Below the pieces are notes generated by a model, which ran no database searches, was not told where the DNA came from, and saw nothing but the letters and a program-made list of their open reading frames with translations. 33,590 nucleotides of DNA from an uncultured Prevotellaceae bacterium. GTDB taxonomy: Bacteria; Bacteroidota; Bacteroidia; Bacteroidales; Bacteroidaceae. The stretch is taken from assembly GCA_905202115.1 (NCBI GenBank), contig CAJKQZ010000005.1, positions 1-33,590 on the forward strand. The letters run 5' to 3'. This document shows positions 7,211 through 15,531 of the stretch, piece by piece (position 1 is the first letter of the stretch; every line of letters begins with the position of its first letter). A program made the translations under genes and the position numbers.

Positions 7211-9679
7211 ATGATTGATAATAATAACAAACAATTTTCACTGATTGCAGATTTTGACGGAGACGAGGCAAGCCTCTTAGATATTACAATAGAGGGAGAA
7301 ATACCTATTCTACCTTTACGGAACATGGTGCTTTTTCCGGGAGTTGTCATACCTTGTACGATAGGCCGAAAATCAAGTTTAAAACTCGTTAAGAATGCCA
7401 ATAAGGCCAATAAATATATTGCTGTCACAAGCCAAATAAGTCCCGATACGGATGAGCCGGATTTTGAGGACCTATACAAAGTAGGTACCATAGCAAAAGT
7501 ATTGCGTGTATTCGAATTGCCCGACAATAGTTTTACTGTACTTTTACAAGGATTTGCGCGCTTTGAACTTACAGAAGTAACATCGAAGAATCCTTATCTT
7601 AAAGGTAATGTAAAAATCCTTAAAGAAGAGTTTCCAGATAAGAACGATAAGGAATTCGACGCTCTTATCGATGCCTGTCGTGAACTTACGGAACGTTATC
7701 TAAAACAAAATGATGCTTCGCACGGAGAACCTATTTTTGCAATTCACAACATCTCAAATAAGATGTTTCTGGTTAATTTCGTATGTACGAATTTACCATT
7801 TTCTATAAAAGAAAAAAACGAATTGCTCGGTTTGTCTTCACTTAATGAGCGGGCCTACAAACTCTTGGCTGTGCTTAATAGAGAGGTTCAGTTCGCTGCT
7901 CTAAAAGCTGATATACGAAATAAAACCCGTGAAGAACTAGACCGTCAACAAAAGGAGTATTTTCTTCAACAGCAGATAAAGAACATACAGGACGAACTCG
8001 GTGAAACTCCTCAGAACCACGATGCGAAAGAACTTGCTGATATAGCTGAAAAAAAGAATTTACCTGAAGACATACGAAAATATTTTACCCGCGAGTGGTC
8101 GAAATTAGAACGCATAACTCCTCAAAATCCTGATTATAATGTTCAGTTGAATTATCTTCAAACTCTACTATCATTACCCTGGGGAACTCTTTCTAAAGAC
8201 GATCTTAACGTGAATCATGCACGGATGATTTTGAATAGAGATCATTATGGATTGGAAAAAGTCAAAGAACGTATACTCGAACACCTTGCCGTACTAACCT
8301 TACGCAATGATTTGAAATCTCCAATAATTTGTTTATATGGGCCTCCTGGTGTAGGAAAAACTTCTTTGGGAAAAAGTATCGCTGCGGCAATTAAACGTAA
8401 ATACGTCCGCATATCATTAGGAGGTCTCCATGACGAAGCTGAAATACGTGGGCATCGTCGTACTTATATTGGAGCCATGCCTGGCAGAATAATAAAAAGT
8501 TTGATAAAAGCGGGAACCAATAACCCTGTTTTTATACTTGATGAAATAGATAAAGTAACAACAAACAATTATAATGGAGATCCAAGCTCTGCACTTCTTG
8601 AAGTATTGGATCCCGAACAGAACAATGCATTTCATGACAATTTTTTGGATATTGATTATGATTTGTCTAAAATAATGTTTATAGCCACTGCAAACAGCTT
8701 GACAACTATACCTCCGGCCTTACTTGACCGTATGGAAATTATAGAAGTTAGCGGATATCTAACCGAAGAGAAAATAGAAATAGCCCGTCGGCATCTTATA
8801 CCAAAAGAAATGAAAAATACGGGCGTTAATAAGGAATATGATATACGTTTCAGTAAGAAATCTCTCGAAATGTTGATTGAACGTTATACACGAGAGAGCG
8901 GTGTGCGTGAGTTAGAACTACAAATTAATAAGATATTTCGAAAAATAGCTTATCGTATAGTAACAAAAGTCACTCCTGATTATGTAAATACATTAATACA
9001 ACCAGAAGACATTGAAGAACTGTTAGGAAAACCTCCATATTCACGCGATAAATATCAGGGAAATAAATATGCTGGTGTTGTTACAGGTTTGGCATGGACA
9101 TCTGTAGGAGGAGAGATTTTATTCATAGAAACAAGTCTAAGTAAAGGAAAAGGCTCAAAACTTACATTAACTGGAAACCTCGGTGAAGTAATGAAGGAAT
9201 CAGCCATACTTGCTCTTGAATACATAAAAGCTCACGTGGAAATGTTGAATATTGATTATAGAATATTCGACTGTTGGAACATACATATCCATGTGCCCGA
9301 AGGCGCCACTCCTAAAGACGGGCCCTCTGCCGGAATAACAATAGCAACTTCAATTGCCTCGGCTCTTACCCAAAGAAAAGTACGCCCGAATATAGCTATG
9401 ACAGGAGAAATAACATTAAGGGGAAAAGTTCTACCGGTTGGCGGTATAAAAGAAAAGATATTAGCGGCAAAACGTGCGGGAATCACGGACATTATAATAA
9501 GTACAGACAATAAAAAAGATATTGAAGAGATTCCGGATATATATATAAAAGGCTTGATCTTCCATTATGTGGAAAATGTAAAAGATGTGTTCGATTTTGC
9601 TCTTTTGGAAGAAAAAGTAGTGTCTCCTATAGAATTTACGTTAGATGAAGAAACCGACAACAAAAGTAGTGTGTTATAA
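7211..9679 (+). CDS. lon: ATP-dependent protease La (Lon)
   Basis: 822 residues from ATG 7211 (MIDNNNKQFSL). The order is an N-terminal substrate-binding LON domain (IPILPLRNMVLFPGVVIP), a long coiled-coil segment (EELDRQQKEYFLQQQIKNIQDELG), an AAA+ module, and a serine-lysine protease domain. Visible motifs are Walker A GPPGVGKTS (from residue 377), Walker B VFILDEID, and the catalytic dyad Ser706 (DGPSAG) and Lys749 (second Lys of GGIKEK), spaced as in other Lon proteins. It degrades misfolded and regulatory proteins in the cytoplasm. The frame extends to an ATG at 7166, which I reject because of the promoter position. The stop codon directly abuts the tgt start. Confidence 0.97.
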   Translation: MIDNNNKQFSLIADFDGDEASLLDITIEGEIPILPLRNMVLFPGVVIPCTIGRKSSLKLVKNANKANKYIAVTSQISPDTDEPDFEDLYKVGTIAKVLRVFELPDNSFTVLLQGFARFELTEVTSKNPYLKGNVKILKEEFPDKNDKEFDALIDACRELTERYLKQNDASHGEPIFAIHNISNKMFLVNFVCTNLPFSIKEKNELLGLSSLNERAYKLLAVLNREVQFAALKADIRNKTREELDRQQKEYFLQQQIKNIQDELGETPQNHDAKELADIAEKKNLPEDIRKYFTREWSKLERITPQNPDYNVQLNYLQTLLSLPWGTLSKDDLNVNHARMILNRDHYGLEKVKERILEHLAVLTLRNDLKSPIICLYGPPGVGKTSLGKSIAAAIKRKYVRISLGGLHDEAEIRGHRRTYIGAMPGRIIKSLIKAGTNNPVFILDEIDKVTTNNYNGDPSSALLEVLDPEQNNAFHDNFLDIDYDLSKIMFIATANSLTTIPPALLDRMEIIEVSGYLTEEKIEIARRHLIPKEMKNTGVNKEYDIRFSKKSLEMLIERYTRESGVRELELQINKIFRKIAYRIVTKVTPDYVNTLIQPEDIEELLGKPPYSRDKYQGNKYAGVVTGLAWTSVGGEILFIETSLSKGKGSKLTLTGNLGEVMKESAILALEYIKAHVEMLNIDYRIFDCWNIHIHVPEGATPKDGPSAGITIATSIASALTQRKVRPNIAMTGEITLRGKVLPVGGIKEKILAAKRAGITDIIISTDNKKDIEEIPDIYIKGLIFHYVENVKDVFDFALLEEKVVSPIEFTLDEETDNKSSVL

Positions 9680-10810
9680 ATGACGTTTCTTGTAGAGCAT
9701 AGCGATAAGAATTCCAACGCAAGGGCAGGGGTTATTTCTACTGCTCATGGTGATATAAAAACCCCTATTTTTATGCCTGTCGGGACGCAGGCTACTGTAA
9801 AAGGCGTTTTAACTCGCGATCTTACAGATTGCATTAAGGCGCAAATAATTTTAGGAAATACATATCATTTATATTTACGTCCGGGAGTAGACATTCTAAA
9901 AAAAGCAGGGGGCCTGCATAAGTTTAGCTCATGGAATCGGCCGATACTTACCGACAGTGGAGGCTTTCAGGTTTTCTCGTTATCCGGAATACGTAAACTG
10001 AATGAAAACGGATGTGAATTTCGTTCTCATATAGATGGAAGCAAACATTTTTTTACTCCGGAGAAAGTTATCGACATAGAGCGGGCTATCGGAGCGGATA
10101 TAATCATGGCTTTTGATGAATGTGCACCTGGCACATCAGATTATTCATACGCCTGTAAAAGTTTAGATATAACCAAACGTTGGCTGGAACGTTGTTTCGA
10201 ACGTTTTAATTCAACGGAAGCATATTATGGCTACGAACAATCACTTTTTCCCATAGTACAAGGATGCGTCTATGAAGATTTAAGAAAAGAGAGTGCAAAA
10301 GATGTTTTACAATATAAAGCGGACGGGTATGCTATCGGCGGACTCGCGGTCGGTGAACCTACGGATGTAATGTATCGTATGGTTGAAGTTGTGAACAGTG
10401 TGCTTCCTCTCGATCGTCCACGTTATTTAATGGGAGTAGGTACTCCTGCTAACATTCTTGAGGGAATAGAACGTGGAGTAGATATGTTTGACTGTGTGAT
10501 GCCTACAAGAAATGGTCGTAACGCGATGTTATTTACTTCGGAAGGTATCATAAACATACGAAATCAAAAATGGGAGAATGATTTTTCTCCGATAGATTCG
10601 GCCGGTGCTTGCTATGTAGGAAAGTTCTATTCAAAAGCTTATTTACACCATTTATTCAAAGCAAAAGAACTTTTGGCTCTACAAATTGCTTCTATGCAAA
10701 ACTTAGCTTTTTATTTATGGCTTGTTGACTCCGCACGGAAATATATATTGTCGGATGATTATGTTGAGTGGAAAACTTCAATCCTTGAAATTATAATGCG
10801 GAGGTTATGA
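9680..10810 (+). CDS. tgt: Queuine/preQ1 tRNA-guanine transglycosylase, zinc site degenerate
   Basis: 376 residues. It exchanges G34 of GUN-anticodon tRNAs for preQ1 in queuosine synthesis. The substrate-pocket motif LTDSGGFQVFSL, the GGLAVGE loop and the nucleophile region DMFDCVMPTRNGRN are all intact. The C-terminal zinc site is not: where most family members have CxCxxC plus a His, this protein has Gly309, Cys311, Gly314 and Gln340. The nearby YLHHL and NLAFYLWL segments still align, so this is substitution rather than frameshift. The gene starts on the base after the lon stop and overlaps the next gene by four bases, indicating translational coupling. Confidence 0.94.
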   Translation: MTFLVEHSDKNSNARAGVISTAHGDIKTPIFMPVGTQATVKGVLTRDLTDCIKAQIILGNTYHLYLRPGVDILKKAGGLHKFSSWNRPILTDSGGFQVFSLSGIRKLNENGCEFRSHIDGSKHFFTPEKVIDIERAIGADIIMAFDECAPGTSDYSYACKSLDITKRWLERCFERFNSTEAYYGYEQSLFPIVQGCVYEDLRKESAKDVLQYKADGYAIGGLAVGEPTDVMYRMVEVVNSVLPLDRPRYLMGVGTPANILEGIERGVDMFDCVMPTRNGRNAMLFTSEGIINIRNQKWENDFSPIDSAGACYVGKFYSKAYLHHLFKAKELLALQIASMQNLAFYLWLVDSARKYILSDDYVEWKTSILEIIMRRL

Positions 10811-11994
10811 AATTATTAACCTTAATAAAAGATTATACACGAAAGACTTTTGCATATATATCGAGGTTTTTCAAACTTAATTCGGCCGAAAAAGGTAGAA
10901 AACCGTACATTGGGCGCATAGACCGTTACATTATAAAGAAGTTCTTAGGAACATACTTTTTTTCTATTGCTCTCATAATGGCTATTGCCACAATTTTTGA
11001 CTTTAATGAGAGAATAGATAAATTTACTTCGTCACATGCAACATGGAGTGAAATAATTTTCGACTACTATCTGAATTTCATTCCTTATTTGGCAAATTTA
11101 TTCAGTGCATTGTTTGTATTTATCTCGGTAATCTTTTTCACTACAAAATTAGCCGATAATTCTGAAATCATTGCAATGCGCTCAACAGGTATGAGTTTTA
11201 ACAGACTGTTGCGTCCGTACATGATTTCAGCTACCATAATAGCTTTACTTTCATTCTCTTTAGGCGCGTTTGTTATTCCGCATGGAAATGTAGAACGCTT
11301 GCGTTTCGACCAGCAATATATTCATAAAAAGAAAATAACGACTGCCGAGAATGTGCAGCTACAGGTAGATACGGGTGTAGTGGCTTTCATTCAGCATTTT
11401 GACAACGATACAAAAACTGGCTTTAATTTTTCTCTCGATAAATTTCGTGATAAAAAATTAGTATCACATCTTACGGCTTCAACAATACAGTATGACACAC
11501 TTGCACAAAAGCGTTATTTATGGAAAATAAGCAACTATGAAGTAAGGGAATTGCATGGCATGAAAGAGCACATCTATCGCGGCAACCAGATTGATTCCTT
11601 AATAATGATGGAACCATCAGACTTTATGTATTCGCGTAATCAGCAGGAGACTTTGACTTCTCCGGAACTTTTGGAATTTATCAAGAAACAAAGTCTGCGT
11701 GGCGCTGCGAATTTAAGTATGTTTGAAGTCGAATTTCATAAACGCATAGCTGCACCTTTTGCTGCATTTATACTCACTGTTATAGGAGTATCGCTATCAT
11801 GCCAGAAACGCAAAGGAGGTATGGGGCTATCTTTGGGAATCGGATTGGCGTTGAGTTTTTCATATATTTTATTTGAAACAATTTCGTCTACATTCGCGGT
11901 TAATGCGGGGTGGCCTCCTTTACTCTCGGCATGGGTTCCCAACATAATTTTTTCATTTATAGCTTTTGCCCTTTATCATAGGGCGCCTAAATAA
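10807..11994 (+). CDS. LptF/LptG-family permease (YjgP/YjgQ)
   Basis: 395 residues. After a basic N-terminal stretch of about 40 residues come three predicted membrane helices (near residues 45-65, 95-120 and 135-160), then a soluble periplasmic domain of about 150 residues, then three more helices at the C-terminus (from about residue 310). This is the usual layout of LPS export permeases, which move lipopolysaccharide from the inner membrane to the Lpt bridge using LptB. The motif RSTGMSFNRLLRP at the cytoplasmic coupling region is typical. It overlaps tgt by ATGA. Whether it is LptF or LptG cannot be told from this sequence alone. Confidence 0.9.
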   Translation: MKLLTLIKDYTRKTFAYISRFFKLNSAEKGRKPYIGRIDRYIIKKFLGTYFFSIALIMAIATIFDFNERIDKFTSSHATWSEIIFDYYLNFIPYLANLFSALFVFISVIFFTTKLADNSEIIAMRSTGMSFNRLLRPYMISATIIALLSFSLGAFVIPHGNVERLRFDQQYIHKKKITTAENVQLQVDTGVVAFIQHFDNDTKTGFNFSLDKFRDKKLVSHLTASTIQYDTLAQKRYLWKISNYEVRELHGMKEHIYRGNQIDSLIMMEPSDFMYSRNQQETLTSPELLEFIKKQSLRGAANLSMFEVEFHKRIAAPFAAFILTVIGVSLSCQKRKGGMGLSLGIGLALSFSYILFETISSTFAVNAGWPPLLSAWVPNIIFSFIAFALYHRAPK

Positions 11995-12019
11995 GCTAAC
12001 ACAGAAGAAACTACATTAT

Positions 12020-13306
12020 ATGAACTTTTACGATTTAGATTTAGACGATAAAATACTCGACGCACTCGATTCCATGAGATTTTCCGAGTGTACACCGATT
12101 CAGGAAAAAACAATTCCACCCATTCTTGAAGGAAGAGATTTAATGGGTATAGCACAAACCGGTACCGGCAAGACCGCGGCATATCTGCTTCCTGTTATAA
12201 ACAAACTATATGTAGGTAATTATCCTACAGATGCAATAAATTGCATAATAATGTCACCGACCCGTGAGCTTGCACAGCAAATAGACCAGGCTATGGAAGG
12301 TTTTTCTTATTTTGTTCCTGTTTCGTCGGTTGCTGTATATGGAGGAAATGACGGTATCAGATATGAGCAAGAAAGAAAAAGTTTGCAATTAGGTGCAGAT
12401 GTAATCATTGCAACTCCTGGAAGGCTTATATCACATATACAACTTGAAAATCCCGATTTTTCCCACGTTTCTTTTTTTATTCTCGACGAAGCTGATCGTA
12501 TGTTAGATATGGGATTTTATGATGATATCATAAAAATAGCCCATTTGTTGCCTGCAACATGTCAGACAATAATGTTTTCAGCAACCATGCCGGATAAAAT
12601 AAAACAACTTGCCGGAACAATACTTCATAATCCGATTGAAATAAAAATCGCAATATCCAAACCTGTCGAAGCCATAAATCAAAAAGTATGCTACTGCGCC
12701 GAATCTCAAAAAACAGCAGTAATAAAGGACTTGTTTAAAAAGCAATCAGCTTTGGAGCGCGTTATAATTTTTGCATCATCCAAGAAAAAGGTAAAAGAAC
12801 TTGCTGTATCGTTGAAGGCTTTAAATCTGAATATAGCAGAGATGCATTCTGATCTGGAACAGATTCAGAGAGAAAAAACAATGATTCAATTCCGCAACAA
12901 TCACGTTTCCATACTTGTTGCCACCGACATCATAGCACGAGGTATAGACATAGATGATATTTCTATGGTAATAAACTACGATGTGCCTCACGATGAAGAA
13001 GACTACATTCATCGTATAGGCCGTACTGCAAGAGCCGGAAGGGGAGGCGAGGCTCTTACTTTGGTAAACGCAAAAGAAACGCGTAAATTCCATGACATTG
13101 AAAAATTCATCGGCAAGAAGATAGAAGAATACCCATTGCCAGGAAATATGGAGCGCATAAAAGAAAACATACGGTCGGGTAATCATAGAACAAACTCATC
13201 GCACCATGATAATAAACACAAAAGGCATTCAAGACGTGGAAATACCCATAACAACGGGAAAAGCGGACATAGCGGCAAAACAATAAATAACAACCAGAAA
13301 GGTTAA
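12020..13306 (+). CDS. DEAD-box ATP-dependent RNA helicase (RhlE-like)
   Basis: 428 residues from ATG 12020 (MNFYDLDLDDKILDAL). All core motifs are visible: the Q-motif region FSECTPIQEKTIP, motif I AQTGTGKT (residues 45-52), PTRELAQQ, TPGR, DEAD at 156-159, SAT, and motif VI HRIGRTARAGR. A C-terminal tail of about 50 residues is rich in His, Lys, Arg, Asn and Gly (KHKRHSRRGNTHNNGKSGH), as in cold-shock and ribosome-assembly helicases of this type. The frame opens upstream at a TTG (11966) inside the permease gene, which is not a credible start. It is the last gene of the lon operon, 25 bp behind the permease. Confidence 0.94.
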   Translation: MNFYDLDLDDKILDALDSMRFSECTPIQEKTIPPILEGRDLMGIAQTGTGKTAAYLLPVINKLYVGNYPTDAINCIIMSPTRELAQQIDQAMEGFSYFVPVSSVAVYGGNDGIRYEQERKSLQLGADVIIATPGRLISHIQLENPDFSHVSFFILDEADRMLDMGFYDDIIKIAHLLPATCQTIMFSATMPDKIKQLAGTILHNPIEIKIAISKPVEAINQKVCYCAESQKTAVIKDLFKKQSALERVIIFASSKKKVKELAVSLKALNLNIAEMHSDLEQIQREKTMIQFRNNHVSILVATDIIARGIDIDDISMVINYDVPHDEEDYIHRIGRTARAGRGGEALTLVNAKETRKFHDIEKFIGKKIEEYPLPGNMERIKENIRSGNHRTNSSHHDNKHKRHSRRGNTHNNGKSGHSGKTINNNQKG

Positions 13307-13362
13307 AGAGAACACAATTATTTTCTCTGATATAATCAAAACCATTCAAACATAATTATAAT

Positions 13363-13410
13363 ATTCCTCTATTGGTACCAATAATTACCTATAGAGGAAT
13401 TATTTTATCC
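13363..13410 (+). terminator. Probable terminator of the lon operon
   Basis: ATTCCTCTAT (13363-13372) pairs with ATAGAGGAAT (13391-13400), a 10-bp stem followed by TATTTTAT. The 18-base loop itself contains the palindrome ATTGGTACCAAT (13371-13382), so a second smaller fold is possible. Confidence 0.65.
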
Positions 13411-13518
13411 ATCTGTCAAATTTGTAGGATAATAAAATCCACCGTATTTTAATACAATAAATAAAAATATAGTTTCTCATTATATTGTCGTCTTTAGGAG
13501 AAAAAAGTATAAAAAGCC

Positions 13519-13549
13519 TTCGTTAATTGAATGGAAAGTTTTAATTTTG
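13519..13549 (+). promoter_or_regulatory. Promoter of tRNA-Thr
   Basis: TTCG at 13519-13522 (one mismatch to TTTG), 19 bases, then TAATTTTG at 13542-13549, a full -7 match. Transcription should start near 13556, a few bases before the mature tRNA end. Confidence 0.7.
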
Positions 13550-13561
13550 CACCGTTTTTAA

Positions 13562-13634
<73 letters not shown>

Positions 13635-13636
13635 CA

Positions 13637-13668
13637 AATAAAGGCGAAATCTTTCGCCTTTATTTTTA
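13637..13668 (+). terminator. Terminator of tRNA-Thr
   Basis: AATAAAGGCGAAA pairs with TTTCGCCTTTATT around a two-base centre and is followed by a T-rich run. It directly follows the tRNA. Confidence 0.85.
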
Positions 13669-13761
13669 TATTTACTCTTTGCCGAATTTGTTTAATTGTA
13701 AAATGGAAAGTTGCCTTTAGTCTGTGGCATTTAATCATGAACAAATTCGATACCATGTAAT

Positions 13762-13932
13762 TTTACAGACAAAAACGGTCACCCGCCAAGCACTTGAAAA
13801 TCAACACGTATATATGTAGTAAAAAATATGTCTGAGATATTTTGAATTATCTCAGACATATTTTCGATTATCTCCCTTGTATTTTCAATTTCCTGCGGGA
13901 ACGTTTTTACCATGCAAAAAAATATTTTTTAC
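13762..13932 (-). repeat. Dispersed intergenic repeat, copy C (full length, reverse)
   Basis: Read on the minus strand it has the A/T-rich segment, the left box TTCCCGCAGGAAATTG, the palindrome and the right box ending GTCTGTAAA. Stem arms are 13823-13839 and 13848-13864 (17 bp). Variable patches are TACGTGT and GCGGGTG. It lies in the 590-bp gap between the tRNA terminator and the PD40 gene. The remainder of that gap (13933-14225) is A/T-rich, with one weak open frame that I do not accept as a gene. Confidence 0.92.
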
Positions 13933-14225
13933 ATAAAAGCATGTTATGAGACGAAACCGTTACCCGATGATTTTTTCTATATCTGTGTTTTGGTTTATAT
14001 CAGACTAACATTAAAATATTTCTTAGATGATTTTCATTTCGTCCTAAAGAGACGCAAAATTTATCGCATGAAAAATAAATACAATGATTTTATATGGAAT
14101 TACCCTGAAGAAAGCTAGTTTTTACTAATTAATCCGGATAATAATGATGCTTTAAAAATACACTTTTAAATATGGAATCAACAGATATTTCGTTGAATGC
14201 GTCGGTATATATAAAAAATTTACTG

Positions 14226-15488
14226 TCATTTGGATGTTTCGTGTTGACGGATTAGTTTCTCGAGTTTTTTAATAAAAACCTGCAGTTCGGCTATTTGTTT
14301 CTCTTCTTCTATGATGTTAGTTCTTAGGTTCTGTTTTTCTGCTTTTGTCGCATTGGCGTAATTATTCCTGTCGGTTTCGAGTTTCTCACTTTGCTGTGCA
14401 TAAAGTTTCGTTGCTTCAAACCATTGGGATGCATATTTTTTTGCTTCTGCATTTTTAAAATCAGATAAAGAATTATAGGTTTTATTATCGTTTACAACGA
14501 ATATGAAATCATGGACTTTTGTATCTTGTCCTGAATTTGAGAATAAGTTTTTTAGCCTTTTCAAAGCTTCATCTACTTGAGTTTTCTTTCCTTTCCACGT
14601 GTCGCTTATCGCATTTATTCTTGCGAAATTACGCAACATGTCTTCATCTTCGAAAGCATAATTTTCTCTTGTTTCATTTGGAATAAACACATATACACAA
14701 ACTTTTCCTTCAGTTTGTCCTCTATCGCTTACAAACCAACCGAGATTGTTTATTTCGTCGATAGCATACATGTAATCGTTTGCAGGAGAATTAAAAGGCA
14801 TACCGATATTTTCGGGTTTAAGGAATTTGTTCTCATCCTGATTATAGCGTGTAAGGAAAATATCGTAACCGCCTAAACTTTGTTCTCCTTTAGCGGCAAA
14901 ATACATGGTTGTACCGTCGCTGAGTACAAACGGCGCAATTTGGTCGTACCCGAAATTTTCTAAACCTTTGGCCTGTACAGCTTCGCTCCATTTGTCGTCA
15001 AGGCGATCGCACGTGAAAATATATAGCGCAGAGTCTACAACATTGCTGAAATACATTTTATCGCGTAATTGTGGGGTATAGGTATAAGAATTCGCTACTT
15101 CGGGAACAACTTTTACATTTCTGAAAATGTTTTTGAACAGATCTATTTTGCCGGTTTCTTCTCCGAGTTTATATATATCGAGAAAACGGTTTTTATCAAC
15201 AACTATCGAGTCTATAAAAGTAATATTCTCTGTACTCGTAAGCATGTTTTCTCCCAGGTTTGCAAAATCAAGGTATGATTCAAAAAGCTCTGTATTTTTA
15301 CCCTTTTTCTTTGCTGTCGTAATTTCTTTCTGCAACAGCGTAGCGGCTTCGTCAAACTTATATGAATTGAATAAATCTTTGACAATTTCTTCCTGCTGAT
15401 TAGATTTGTCATCGTTCTTGGGCTTTGTTTGAGCTTCGAGATTTGAGAACAAAGCGGCACATATCATTAAAGTAAAAATCTTGTGCAT
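14226..15488 (-). CDS. Secreted PD40 (WD40-like beta-propeller) and TPR-like envelope protein
   Basis: 420 residues. The N-terminus (MHKIFTLMICAALFSNLEAQ) is a signal peptide with probable cleavage after Ala19, so the protein should be periplasmic or at the outer membrane. Residues 30-110 look like TPR-type helices. Residues 130-280 carry PD40-type propeller blades (PFVLSDGTTMYFAAKGEQSLGGYDIFLTRY and NDYMYAIDEINNLGWFVSDR are typical). The last ~70 residues are strongly charged and predicted coiled coil. Related Bacteroidetes proteins often add a C-terminal OmpA domain, which is absent here. It is the last of a leftward run with malQ 43 bp upstream. Its role is unknown, probably structural or peptidoglycan-associated. 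Confidence 0.8.
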   Translation of the reverse strand: MHKIFTLMICAALFSNLEAQTKPKNDDKSNQQEEIVKDLFNSYKFDEAATLLQKEITTAKKKGKNTELFESYLDFANLGENMLTSTENITFIDSIVVDKNRFLDIYKLGEETGKIDLFKNIFRNVKVVPEVANSYTYTPQLRDKMYFSNVVDSALYIFTCDRLDDKWSEAVQAKGLENFGYDQIAPFVLSDGTTMYFAAKGEQSLGGYDIFLTRYNQDENKFLKPENIGMPFNSPANDYMYAIDEINNLGWFVSDRGQTEGKVCVYVFIPNETRENYAFEDEDMLRNFARINAISDTWKGKKTQVDEALKRLKNLFSNSGQDTKVHDFIFVVNDNKTYNSLSDFKNAEAKKYASQWFEATKLYAQQSEKLETDRNNYANATKAEKQNLRTNIIEEEKQIAELQVFIKKLEKLIRQHETSK

Positions 15489-15531
15489 AATCTCTTGTGT
15501 AAGTTGTTTAGGCTAAAATAGTCATTATATA

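Noticed and set aside
11966..12019. TTG start for the DEAD-box helicase inside the permease gene
   Set aside because: The ATG at 12020 gives the normal helicase N-terminus and clears the upstream stop codon.
13912..14118. Open frame of 68 residues after repeat copy C
   Set aside because: It starts inside the repeat, has no recognisable domain and its A/T-rich composition fits intergenic sequence.
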